DNA of 64,000 nt from Aliidongia dinghuensis (GTDB lineage Bacteria; Pseudomonadota; Alphaproteobacteria; ATCC43930; CGMCC-115725). The notes beneath the pieces are model-generated. The model was not told the DNA's origin, searched no databases, and worked only from the letters and a program-made list of their open reading frames with translations. Position 1 is the first letter of the stretch. Each line of letters begins with the position of its first letter. Below, piece by piece: positions 1 to 7,311 of the stretch. Both the position numbers and the translations under genes were made by a program. Where the stretch lies: contig NZ_BMJQ01000004.1 of assembly GCF_014643535.1 (NCBI RefSeq), positions 248,001 to 312,000 of the forward strand, written 5' to 3'.

Positions 1-217
1 GATGACGAGCCAGTATCTGAACCTGACCAAGAACTCGACGCTTGCGGTCGCGATCGGTTTTCCCGACCTGGTGTTCGTCGCGAATACGCAGATGAACCAG
101 ACGGGTCAGGCGATCGAGGGCATCTCGATCATCATGGCGACCTACCTCGCCATCAGCCTGTCGATCTCGCTGCTGATGAACATCTACAACGCGCGCATCG
201 CGCTCAAGGGGCGCTGA
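1..217 (+). CDS. aapQ: Amino-acid ABC transporter permease, C-terminal end (AapQ-like, partial)
   Basis: Only the last ~71 codons lie in the window; the start is off the left edge. The visible residues read as the last periplasmic and membrane segments of a HisM/GlnP-type inner-membrane permease, with a run resembling the TKNSTLAVAIGFPDL end of AapQ proteins and a final hydrophobic helix (about LAISLSISLLMNIY) before a basic tail. The gene is followed after 3 bases by a second permease and then an ATPase of the same system, the usual aapQ-aapM-aapP order of general L-amino-acid transporters. The periplasmic binding protein gene (aapJ) would be expected further left, outside the window. Family assignment is firm; the AapQ name rests on neighbourhood and resemblance. 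Confidence 0.85.
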   Translation, partial: MTSQYLNLTKNSTLAVAIGFPDLVFVANTQMNQTGQAIEGISIIMATYLAISLSISLLMNIYNARIALKGR

Positions 218-220
218 GCC

Positions 221-1312
221 ATGGCCACGACGACCGCGGTTCCGGCATCGGGCCCGACGGCCGGGCGCCTCGTGCCCTGGCTCAAGGCCAACCTGTTCAA
301 CTCTGTCGGCAACAGCATCATCACCATCGTGCTCGCGGTGCTGCTGTTCTGGATCCTCAAGGGCCTCGTCCAGTGGGGCATCATCGACGCGGTCTGGTCG
401 GCCCCCAACATGCGCGCCTGCCAGGCGGCGGGGACGGGCGCCTGCTGGGCGTTCGTCGGCGAGAAATGGCGCTTCATCCTGTTCGGCCGCTATCCGTTCG
501 AGCTGCAATGGCGCCCGGCGCTCGTGACGCTCATGCTGTTCGCCATCACCGGGGCCTCCTTCGTGCCGAAGCTCTGGCGGCGCGAGACTGCGTATGCCTG
601 GGTGGCCGTGCTCGCGGTCTCGACCGTGCTCATGTATGGCGGCATCCTCGGCCTCGAATATGTGCCGAGCGACCTGTGGAGCGGCTTGCCGCTGACGCTG
701 ATCCTGTCGCTCCTCAGCATGATCCTGGGCTTCCCGCTCGCCGTGCTGCTGGCGCTCGGCCGGCGCTCGAACCTGCCGGTGGTGAAGCTGTTCTGCACGG
801 CGGCAATAGAGATCATGCGCGGCGTGCCGCTCATCACCGTACTGTTCATGGCGAGCTTGATGCTGCCGCTGTTCCTGCCGCCGGGCTTCACCGTCGACAA
901 GCAGTTGCGCGCCCTCGTCGCGATCACGCTGTTCCTCGCCGCCTACCAGGCCGAGGATGTGCGCGCCGGCCTGCTGGCGCTGCCCAAGGGCCAGTTCGAG
1001 GCGGCGGATGCGCTGGGCCTGAGCTACTGGCGCAAGACGAAGTCGATCGTCCTGCCGCAGGCAATCACCATCGTGATCCCGCCGCTGGTCGGCAATCTGA
1101 TCGGCAATTTCAAGAACACGTCGCTCGTCTCGATCATCAGCCTGCTCGATCTGATGCAGACGACCCAAGTCGCCCTCATCGATCCGAACTGGCGCGGCCT
1201 CACGAGCGAGGCCTATCTGTTCCTCGCCGCCATCTACTTTGTCGCCTGCTTTGCCATGTCGCGCTACAGCCAGTGGCTCGAACGTCGTCTCAACAAGGGC
1301 AAGCGCCGCTAG
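221..1312 (+). CDS. aapM: Amino-acid ABC transporter permease AapM
   Basis: 363-residue inner-membrane permease of a polar/general amino-acid ABC importer. The ATG lies 3 bases after the previous stop. The C-terminal half carries the conserved EAA loop (around GQFEAADALGLSYWRKTK) that docks onto the ATPase, and several hydrophobic helices surround it. The N-terminal ~150 residues hold extra hydrophobic segments typical of the longer AapM type, which exceeds the ~220-residue HisM. It pairs with the permease to its left and the ATPase to its right in one operon that ends at the hairpin near 2130-2167. Substrate range of the family is broad (acidic, basic and aliphatic L-amino acids); the exact substrate here cannot be read from sequence. 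Confidence 0.92.
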   Translation: MATTTAVPASGPTAGRLVPWLKANLFNSVGNSIITIVLAVLLFWILKGLVQWGIIDAVWSAPNMRACQAAGTGACWAFVGEKWRFILFGRYPFELQWRPALVTLMLFAITGASFVPKLWRRETAYAWVAVLAVSTVLMYGGILGLEYVPSDLWSGLPLTLILSLLSMILGFPLAVLLALGRRSNLPVVKLFCTAAIEIMRGVPLITVLFMASLMLPLFLPPGFTVDKQLRALVAITLFLAAYQAEDVRAGLLALPKGQFEAADALGLSYWRKTKSIVLPQAITIVIPPLVGNLIGNFKNTSLVSIISLLDLMQTTQVALIDPNWRGLTSEAYLFLAAIYFVACFAMSRYSQWLERRLNKGKRR

Positions 1313-1326
1313 GAGTCTGAAACGCC

Positions 1327-2109
1327 ATGTCTGAAGCCGCCGCCACCGCACCTGCCACTGCGTCCAAGCTCGGGGCGCCGATCATCGAGATGCGCGACGT
1401 CAACAAGTGGTACGGCGAGTTCCACGTGCTGCGGAACGTCAACCTGACGGTGCGCAAGGGCGAGCGCGTCGTGGTCTGCGGCCCCTCGGGCTCCGGCAAG
1501 TCGACGGCGATCCGCTGCATCAACCGGCTGGAAGAGCACCAGAAGGGCCAGATCATCGTCGACGGCATCGAGCTTACCGCGAACCTCAAGAACATCGAGG
1601 CGATCCGGCGCGAGGTCGGCATGGTGTTCCAGCAGTTCAACCTGTTCCCGCACCTGACCGTGCTCGAGAACCTGACGCTGGCGCCGATCTGGGTGCGCAA
1701 GGTGCCGAAGAAGGAGGCGGAGGAGACCGCCATGTACTACCTGAACCGGGTGCGCATCCCGGAACAGGCGAACAAGTACCCGGGCCAGCTGTCGGGCGGC
1801 CAGCAGCAGCGCGTCGCGATCGCGCGCTCGCTGTGCATGAAGCCCAACATCATGCTGTTCGACGAGCCGACCTCGGCGCTCGATCCGGAAATGGTCAAGG
1901 AAGTGCTGGACGTGATGGTCGGCCTCGCCAACGAAGGCATGACCATGATCTGCGTCACCCACGAGATGGGCTTCGCCCGCACCGTCGCCGACACGATGGT
2001 GTTCATGGATCGCGGCGAAGTGGTCGAGACCTCGGCGCCGCAGGAGTTCTTCGCTCAGCCGAAGAGCGAGCGCACGCGCGCTTTCCTCGGCCAGATCCTG
2101 CATCACTAA
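1327..2109 (+). CDS. aapP: Amino-acid ABC transporter ATP-binding protein AapP
   Basis: 260-residue cytoplasmic ATPase that energises the AapQM permease pair. All ABC motifs are readable: Walker A (GPSGSGKST), Q-loop (VFQQFNLFPH), signature (LSGGQQQRVAIARSL), Walker B (IMLFDEPTSALDP) and the H-loop (VTHEMGFA). A short alanine-rich leader of about 18 residues precedes the domain. It is the last gene of the operon, 14 bases after aapM, and is followed by a strong intrinsic terminator. Length and motifs are normal for the GlnQ/HisP family. Confidence 0.95.
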   Translation: MSEAAATAPATASKLGAPIIEMRDVNKWYGEFHVLRNVNLTVRKGERVVVCGPSGSGKSTAIRCINRLEEHQKGQIIVDGIELTANLKNIEAIRREVGMVFQQFNLFPHLTVLENLTLAPIWVRKVPKKEAEETAMYYLNRVRIPEQANKYPGQLSGGQQQRVAIARSLCMKPNIMLFDEPTSALDPEMVKEVLDVMVGLANEGMTMICVTHEMGFARTVADTMVFMDRGEVVETSAPQEFFAQPKSERTRAFLGQILHH

Positions 2110-2129
2110 GCTTCGCGCGCTTACAACGA

Positions 2130-2167
2130 ACGCCGGCCCGGGGATACCCGCGGCCGGCGTTTTTGTT
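2130..2167 (+). terminator. Intrinsic terminator of the aap operon
   Basis: A 9-bp perfect stem (ACGCCGGCC at 2130-2138 with GGCCGGCGT at 2152-2160) is followed directly by a T-rich run, TTTTTG. It sits 20 bases after the aapP stop. Confidence 0.85.
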
Positions 2168-2224
2168 GGCTGCATGACTAGGTTCCGCGACCCGGCATCC
2201 GATATCAGGCGAGGATCGCGCTGG

Positions 2225-2253
2225 TTCGGCGTTGGCTGAAACGGCACGCCGAA
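2225..2253. promoter_or_regulatory. Inverted repeat upstream of the MFS gene
   Basis: Perfect 8-bp inverted repeat TTCGGCGT (2225-2232) / ACGCCGAA (2246-2253) with a 13-base spacer. It lies 29 bases before the MFS start and has no T-tract, so it could be an operator or a leader hairpin. No adjacent regulator gene suggests which. Confidence 0.3.
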
Positions 2254-2281
2254 ATTGCGCTTCTCGCGGAGGATGGCCGGA

Positions 2282-3511
2282 ATGTTGATCCTGTCGGAGC
2301 TGAAGACTCTCACGCCCAGTCAACGCAACGCCTTCGTCGCGAGCTTCCTCGGCTGGACGCTCGACGCTTTCGACTTCTTCCTGATGTCGTTCACGCTCGG
2401 CGCGATTGCCGAGGATTTTGGCGTCCAGGTGACGGCGGTGGCGTTCGCGATCACGCTGACGCTCGCCTGCCGGCCGATCGGCGCCTTCATCTTCGGGCGG
2501 CTCGCCGACCGGTTCGGGCGCCGGCCGGTGCTGATGGTCGACATCCTGCTGTTCGCGGTGCTGGAGATCGGCTCGGCCTTCTCGCCCAACCTCATCGTTT
2601 TCCTGGTGCTGCGCGCGCTGTTCGGCATCGCGATGGGCGGCGAATGGGGCATCGGCGCCTCGCTCACGTTCGAGAGCATTCCGGAGCGCACGCGCGGTGC
2701 GGTCTCCGGCATCCTGCAGCAAGGCTACGCCTGCGGCTTCCTGCTCGCGTCTGTGGTCAACTGGGCGCTGTTCGAGCTCATCGGCTGGCGCGGCATGTTC
2801 GTGATCGGCGTCGTCCCGGCGCTGCTCGTCATCTATATCCGGATGTTCGTCGAGGAATCGCCGGTCTGGCAGAAGGGCGAGCACACGAGCGCCCGGCTCG
2901 GCTTCTTCGAGGCGATGCGCGGGCACTGGAAGCTCGCCGGCTATGTCATCGTGCTGATGACCGCCTTCAACTTCTTCAGCCACGGCACGCAGGATCTTTA
3001 TCCCGAATTCCTGCGGACGACCCACCAGTTCGACAACGCCGCCGTCTCGCTCTTGACCATCGTCGCCAATGTCGGCGCCATCGTCGGTGGCGTCGCGTTC
3101 GGCGCCTGGTCGGAACGGATCGGCCGGCGCCGGGCGATCATCCTGGCCGTGCTGCTGGCGTTGCCGGTCCTGCCGCTCTGGGCGTTCAGCACGACGCCGC
3201 TCTGGGTCGGCACCGGCGCGTTCCTCATGCAGATCTCGGTGCAGGGCGCCTGGGGCATCGTGCCGACGCACTTGAACGAGCTGTCGCCGGACGCGGTGCG
3301 CGGCACCTTCCCAGGCCTCATGTATCAGCTGGGCAACCTGCTGGCCGCGATCAACGCGACCTTCCAGGCTTGGCTCGCGGTGCAGTTCGACGGCAACTAC
3401 GCGATCCCACTCGCGCTCGTCGCGGGCGTGGTCGCGATCGTCATCGTCATCCTGGCCGCAGTCGGCGTCGAGAAGAAGGGCGTCGCGTTCGGCACGGCCG
3501 CGAGCACTTAG
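2282..3511 (+). CDS. MFS transporter, metabolite:H+ symporter type
   Basis: 409 residues, twelve-helix major facilitator. The opening reads like the sialate/lactate (SHS) and related H+-symporter groups: a conserved GWTLDAFDFF segment in helix 1, the loop-2 signature GRLADRFGRRPVL, and EWGIGASL in helix 4-5. The start at 2282 was chosen because GCGGAGG ends 9 bases upstream; an in-frame ATG at 2273 sits almost on that ribosome site and one at 2255 lacks one. The gene stands alone between a terminator and a small secreted-protein gene, so nothing nearby gives the substrate. A monocarboxylate or aromatic/sugar acid is the family expectation. Confidence 0.85.
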   Translation: MLILSELKTLTPSQRNAFVASFLGWTLDAFDFFLMSFTLGAIAEDFGVQVTAVAFAITLTLACRPIGAFIFGRLADRFGRRPVLMVDILLFAVLEIGSAFSPNLIVFLVLRALFGIAMGGEWGIGASLTFESIPERTRGAVSGILQQGYACGFLLASVVNWALFELIGWRGMFVIGVVPALLVIYIRMFVEESPVWQKGEHTSARLGFFEAMRGHWKLAGYVIVLMTAFNFFSHGTQDLYPEFLRTTHQFDNAAVSLLTIVANVGAIVGGVAFGAWSERIGRRRAIILAVLLALPVLPLWAFSTTPLWVGTGAFLMQISVQGAWGIVPTHLNELSPDAVRGTFPGLMYQLGNLLAAINATFQAWLAVQFDGNYAIPLALVAGVVAIVIVILAAVGVEKKGVAFGTAAST

Positions 3512-3638
3512 CCGCGGCGTGTTGCTGTCAACGCGATTCCGTTACGCCCCAGAGGTTTCGTTCAGCAGCGCGATCTTGCGGACAGGGATCGGCTCTGCTT
3601 GCATGCTGGACACGAAGCCTCGCCGAAAAGGGGATGTC

Positions 3639-3995
3639 ATGAGGATCGCCGTCCGATGCTGTGCCCTTGCGGGGCTTTTCATGTTCGTGGCCACCGGCGC
3701 CGTGGCTGCAGGGAAACTGCGGTTCTGGAACCAGACGACCAGCACGATTGTCGAGCTCTATCTTGCTCCAGCCGGCACGGAGAAATGGGGACCGAACCAG
3801 TGCGAGAACGACAAGGATAAGGCCGTCGATGGCGATGAACGGCTGCAGCTGACCGGCGTGGCCGCCGGTCGGTACGACGTGAAGCTGGTCGAAAAGTCGG
3901 GACGGCGCTGCCTTGTCCGCGACGTCGAGCTCAAGGCGGACGGGCCTTACGCCTTTGCCCTCGCGGAAGAGGATCTCAAGGACTGCAAACCGTAA
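3639..3995 (+). CDS. Small secreted protein of unknown function
   Basis: 118 residues. Residues 1-23 form a clear signal peptide ending in an A-x-A-like site (GAVAAGK). The mature part is a short beta-rich domain with a FWNQTTSTI segment and three cysteines (in NQCENDKD, RRCLVRD and the final DCKP), which could form disulfides in the periplasm. The start at 3639 follows an AAAAGGGG ribosome site; an upstream in-frame extension to 3519 would place the signal peptide internally. I do not recognise the family. Sequences of this kind, with a short polar NQT-type start and a closing cysteine, are common as lone periplasmic proteins in alphaproteobacteria. Confidence 0.65.
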   Translation: MRIAVRCCALAGLFMFVATGAVAAGKLRFWNQTTSTIVELYLAPAGTEKWGPNQCENDKDKAVDGDERLQLTGVAAGRYDVKLVEKSGRRCLVRDVELKADGPYAFALAEEDLKDCKP

Positions 3996-4035
3996 CGCGC
4001 CGCCCCGGCTTCAAGGCGTTAGAAGTTCGCGAGCG

Positions 4036-4251
4036 CTAGCGGCCCCTGGTCGCGCACCATCGGATGGCGAGCGCGCTCGCATAGGCGGCGGCCGCCGCGA
4101 CGGCGACCAGCCACCATTCGTGCGGCAGGCCGAACAGGCGGACGGCGGCCTCGGTATAGGCGACCAGCAAAGCCGGGAACCACAGGCCCCAAAGGCCGGG
4201 CAGCGTCCGTCTGGGAGCGATGCGCGCGAGCAGGGTGAGCGGGTTATTCAT
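4036..4251 (-). CDS. Small membrane protein
   Basis: 71 residues with two likely transmembrane helices (around LWFPALLVAYTEAAVRLF and WWLVAVAAAAAYASALAI) and a basic tail ending RWCATRGR. The start at 4251 (MNNPLTLLAR) avoids a long overlap with the gene upstream; an in-frame ATG also exists at 4314. It follows the low-GC orphan in the same direction and may share its transcript. Function unknown. No binding motif is visible. Confidence 0.5.
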   Translation of the reverse strand: MNNPLTLLARIAPRRTLPGLWGLWFPALLVAYTEAAVRLFGLPHEWWLVAVAAAAAYASALAIRWCATRGR

Positions 4252-4286
4252 GCCGGTGAAATCTATTTGAAACCGCGCAAGCGCGT

Positions 4287-4739
4287 TCAAAGGTCCAGTC
4301 GCACTGCCGACCAAACAGTTTCGCCTGCTTGATCAGCTAGAATGAAGCGAAGGTCCACTTCCTTCAGTTGAAAAACATGTATTTGTCCCTCTCTGCTGCA
4401 TCTGACGGCGTCGAAGGGCTGGTGTGAGGTAGCGAGCCGGACATAGCGCCAGGGCGCGGTGTCTTGCTTTGGAACGACGACGAGCTTGGCGTTGGCCTCT
4501 AGATCGTGGTCGTCAAACCCGTAACGGCCAAAATGAACGGCCTTCCCTGAACTATGAGCCTCAAATTCGCAGACCTCGCAGACGAGCGTTCTGAATAGAG
4601 CCTCTTCAACACGCTCCCAGCTGTCATATTGCTTACCTTCTTGCCAAGGCACCGCCGCGACGTCGAGTACAGGAACAAGCAGGCGGCACGCCTTCGCGAA
4701 GTTGAAGACCAGGTCCGAGACGGAAATGGGCGAGGTCAT
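4287..4739 (-). CDS. Unrecognised cytoplasmic protein, low-GC orphan
   Basis: 150 residues from the ATG at 4739 (MTSPISVSDL), 13 bases after the sulfurtransferase stop, so probably co-transcribed with it. There is no signal peptide or membrane helix. A CEVCEF pair of cysteines, several tryptophans and acidic patches are visible but form no motif I know. The base composition is clearly poorer in G+C than its neighbours (A/T-rich codons such as aaa, gaa, ttg are frequent), which suggests recent acquisition. Function unknown. Confidence 0.6.
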   Translation of the reverse strand: MTSPISVSDLVFNFAKACRLLVPVLDVAAVPWQEGKQYDSWERVEEALFRTLVCEVCEFEAHSSGKAVHFGRYGFDDHDLEANAKLVVVPKQDTAPWRYVRLATSHQPFDAVRCSREGQIHVFQLKEVDLRFILADQAGETVWSAVRLDL

Positions 4740-4752
4740 CGCCGGCCGTTCC

Positions 4753-5616
4753 TCAGCGCCGCGCGGGGCCGGTCTCGACCGGCGTGTCGCCCGGCAGGCC
4801 CCATTCGGACCAGGAGCCGTCATAGACCGCGAAATTGCGGTGGCCGATCAGGTGCAGTCCCAGCGCCAGCACGCTTGCCGTGACGCCGGAGCCGCAGGTG
4901 GTGACGACCGGCCGGGCGAGGTCGACGCCGGCCGCCTCGAACGCCGCCTTGATTGCCTCGGCCGGCTTCACGAGCCCGGTCGCGGCATCGACCAGGTCCA
5001 GATGGTCAAGATTGAGGCTGCCAGGGACATGGCCGGAGCGCAGGCCCGCGCGCGGCTCGGGTGCCGTGCCCTCGAACCGCCCCTTGGCGCGGGCGTCGAC
5101 CAGCTGGGCTTGCCGGCTCTCGATATTGGCCAGCACCTGGCCCTTGTCGCGCACGAGCAGGCTGTTGAAGCGCGCGGTGAAATGCCGGTCGCGCGGCGGC
5201 GGCGGCAGGTCGTCGACCGGGCGCCCCTCGGCCTGCCATTTCTTGAAGCCGCCGTCGAGGATGGCGACGTCCGTGTGGCCGAACACGCGGAAGGTCCACC
5301 AGACGCGGGCGGCACCCGGCAGGCTCGAGCCATAGAGCACGATGCGGTTGCCGTCGCCCAGGCCCAGCTGGCGCACACGCGAGGCGAATTTCTCCGGCGA
5401 CGGCAGCATGTGGGGCAGGGAACTGCCGGTGTCGGCGATCTCGTCGATGTCGAAGAACACGGCGCCCGGGATATGACCGGCCTCGTAATCCTCGTGCGCC
5501 GTCGGTGTCACACCCGGCATCTTGAAGCTGGCGTCGACGACCCGGATGTCGGGCGCGCCGAGGCGCTGGGCGAGCCACTCGGTCGAGACCAGCGTCTCGG
5601 GATGGGCGTAAGGCAT
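4753..5616 (-). CDS. sseA: 3-mercaptopyruvate / thiosulfate sulfurtransferase
   Basis: 287 residues with two rhodanese domains in tandem (about 8-135 and 160-280). The second holds the catalytic loop CGSGVTA, the form typical of 3-mercaptopyruvate sulfurtransferase (CG[S/T]GV[T/S]), which transfers sulfur from mercaptopyruvate to a thiol acceptor. The ATG at 5616 is chosen over a GTG at 5622 because GAGGAG lies 5 bases upstream of the ATG and would overlap the GTG. It lies 31 bases downstream of the AlaX-type gene on the same strand, so the two are probably one transcript, perhaps linked through cysteine/serine metabolism, though that link is inference. Confidence 0.9.
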   Translation of the reverse strand: MPYAHPETLVSTEWLAQRLGAPDIRVVDASFKMPGVTPTAHEDYEAGHIPGAVFFDIDEIADTGSSLPHMLPSPEKFASRVRQLGLGDGNRIVLYGSSLPGAARVWWTFRVFGHTDVAILDGGFKKWQAEGRPVDDLPPPPRDRHFTARFNSLLVRDKGQVLANIESRQAQLVDARAKGRFEGTAPEPRAGLRSGHVPGSLNLDHLDLVDAATGLVKPAEAIKAAFEAAGVDLARPVVTTCGSGVTASVLALGLHLIGHRNFAVYDGSWSEWGLPGDTPVETGPARR

Positions 5617-5647
5617 ACTCACTCCTCGATTAACCCCGCGAAGGGGA

Positions 5648-6367
5648 TCAGCCTGCGAAGGCGATGTTGATGCGCCGATTCTGGCGCCCCTTGTTCTCGA
5701 TCTTGGCGACGACGACCGGGCCGATCTCGGCCGTATTGCGAATGTGGGTGCCGCCGCACGGCTGCAGATCGACGCCGACGATGTCGAGCAGGCGCACGCG
5801 GCCGGCGCCGGTCGGCGGCTTCACCGACATGGTGCGGATGAGCTCCGGCTGGGCCGCGAGCTCTTCGTCGGTGATCCAGCGCGTCTCGACCGCGTGGCCG
5901 CCTTCGATGAGCGCGTTGAGCTTCGCCGTGATCTCGTCCTTGTCGAGACTGTCGCCCGGCACGTCGAAATCGAGCCGCGCCTTGCCGTCGGAGATCTGGC
6001 CGCCGGTGACGGAGCCGGGCACGACGGCGCACAAGAGATGCATGCAGCTGTGCATGCGCATCAGCCGATGGCGATAGTCCCAGTCGATCGCGGCCGTGAC
6101 CGCCGTCCCCGGCGCGGGTGCTGCGGCGCCTTCCTCCAGCAGGTGGAGGACGCTGTCCGGTGTCTCGCCCTTGCGCGTGTCGACGATCGTGAAGACCTGG
6201 CCGTCGGCCGTGGTGAGCGTCCCGCGGTCGCCCGGCTGGCCGCCGCCCAGCGGATAGAACACTGTGCGGTCGAGCTCGACCCGATTGCCGTCGACGGCGA
6301 CGACCGTCGCAGGCGTGCTTCGCAGGTAGGCGTCGTCGCGAAACAACAGCTGGGTAGCCCCTGGCAT
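5648..6367 (-). CDS. Alanyl-tRNA editing protein (AlaX type)
   Basis: 239 residues, a free-standing version of the AlaRS editing domain that hydrolyses mischarged Ser- or Gly-tRNA(Ala). The zinc site is intact: HSCMH (HxxxH) near residue 103 and CGGTH near residue 208. The N-terminal VFYPLGGGQPGD segment is the conserved glycine-rich motif of class II AlaX. The length fits the medium/large AlaX class without an aminoacylation domain. It heads a minus-strand run with the sulfurtransferase. Confidence 0.9.
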   Translation of the reverse strand: MPGATQLLFRDDAYLRSTPATVVAVDGNRVELDRTVFYPLGGGQPGDRGTLTTADGQVFTIVDTRKGETPDSVLHLLEEGAAAPAPGTAVTAAIDWDYRHRLMRMHSCMHLLCAVVPGSVTGGQISDGKARLDFDVPGDSLDKDEITAKLNALIEGGHAVETRWITDEELAAQPELIRTMSVKPPTGAGRVRLLDIVGVDLQPCGGTHIRNTAEIGPVVVAKIENKGRQNRRINIAFAG

Positions 6368-6464
6368 GGCGCGCGTTTCTCCCCGTTTTTGGCTTCAGAG
6401 GTCGAGCGTAGTGAGGCCGTGGTGCGGCTTCAAGAGGTGGCAAGTATCTGCATGGGTTCGATGC

Positions 6465-6493
6465 AACTGCAACTAACGTCATCGAACTGCAAC
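6465..6493 (+). repeat. Two AACTGCAAC direct repeats upstream of the SBP-chemoreceptor operon
   Basis: AACTGCAAC occurs at 6465-6473 and 6485-6493, exactly 20 bases apart start to start (two helical turns), 45-73 bases before the binding-protein start. Spacing on one DNA face suggests a site for a dimeric regulator; no regulator can be named. Confidence 0.4.
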
Positions 6494-6537
6494 CCGAACG
6501 GAGCATAAGAGGCCGATCGATTCTGCTGGTGGATCGA

Positions 6538-7311
6538 ATGCAAAAGTTGTTAAAGAAGTACTTTTACATCTTTTACGCGTTCTTGCTCTACTCGGCCGTG
6601 CGTCCTGCCGTCGCCGAGACCTGGACCATGGTCAGCGAGGACGACGTGCCGCCGTTCGTGTCGATCGAGCAGGGCCGCAAAGTCGGCCTCGACGTCGACC
6701 TGATGGGCGCGGTGCTGCACGAGGCCAAGGTCGAAGCCCAGCATCGCGGCGTGCCGTGGAACCGCGTCATGCAGATGCTCGACCGCGGCAAGGCCGATCT
6801 CGGTTTCCCCTTCGTCGATACGCCGGCGATCCGCGCGAAATATATCCTGGTCGGCCCTTACCGGAACGGGCGCTCGGCCCTGGCCGGCGTTGCCGGCACC
6901 CGCATCGAGTTCAAGGAATTCGGCGATCTCAAGCGCTTCGTCGTCGCGACCGTCCAGGGTTACGCCTACTCGCCCGAATTCGACACGGCGACGGGCCTAC
7001 GCAAGGACCAGACCGCGACGAGCCAGCTCTTGCTGCTGAAGAAGCTGATCGCCGAGCGCGACGACCTGATCGCCGGCGATGCCGACACGCTGAAGGTGCT
7101 GGCCGAGCGTGAAGGGGTCGCCCGCCGCATCGCGTTCCTGCCGCATCTCGTCGAGGAAGGCCCCCGTTACGTCGCGTTCCCGAAGGACCGCGCCGACAAG
7201 GCCGACCAGTTCCGCGCGGCGCTCGAACGGGTGCGGGCGCAGGGCGAGCTCGACCAGATCCTCGATCATTGGCGCGACCAGCATGCGGACGCGCCGCAAG
7301 TGGGACAATGA
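6538..7311 (+). CDS. Periplasmic solute-binding protein (SBP_bac_3 family)
   Basis: 257 residues: signal peptide (about 1-27, hydrophobic YIFYAFLLYSAVRPAVA) followed by a bacterial extracellular solute-binding family 3 fold, with the typical start WTMVSEDDVPPFVSIEQG and the GLDVDLMGAVL motif, then MLDRGKADLGFPFV. The start at 6538 (MQKLLKKY) follows a GGTGGA site; a GTG at 6529 is possible. No ABC permease or ATPase genes accompany it. Its stop overlaps the start of a chemoreceptor (ATGA), so it probably delivers a ligand (amino-acid-like by family) to that receptor and not to a transporter. Confidence 0.8.
   Translation: MQKLLKKYFYIFYAFLLYSAVRPAVAETWTMVSEDDVPPFVSIEQGRKVGLDVDLMGAVLHEAKVEAQHRGVPWNRVMQMLDRGKADLGFPFVDTPAIRAKYILVGPYRNGRSALAGVAGTRIEFKEFGDLKRFVVATVQGYAYSPEFDTATGLRKDQTATSQLLLLKKLIAERDDLIAGDADTLKVLAEREGVARRIAFLPHLVEEGPRYVAFPKDRADKADQFRAALERVRAQGELDQILDHWRDQHADAPQVGQ

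Noticed and set aside
2003-3271. 422-codon minus-strand frame over the MFS gene
   Set aside because: Highly polar Arg/Asp/Glu/His translation typical of an antisense shadow; the MFS loop signature is on the plus strand.
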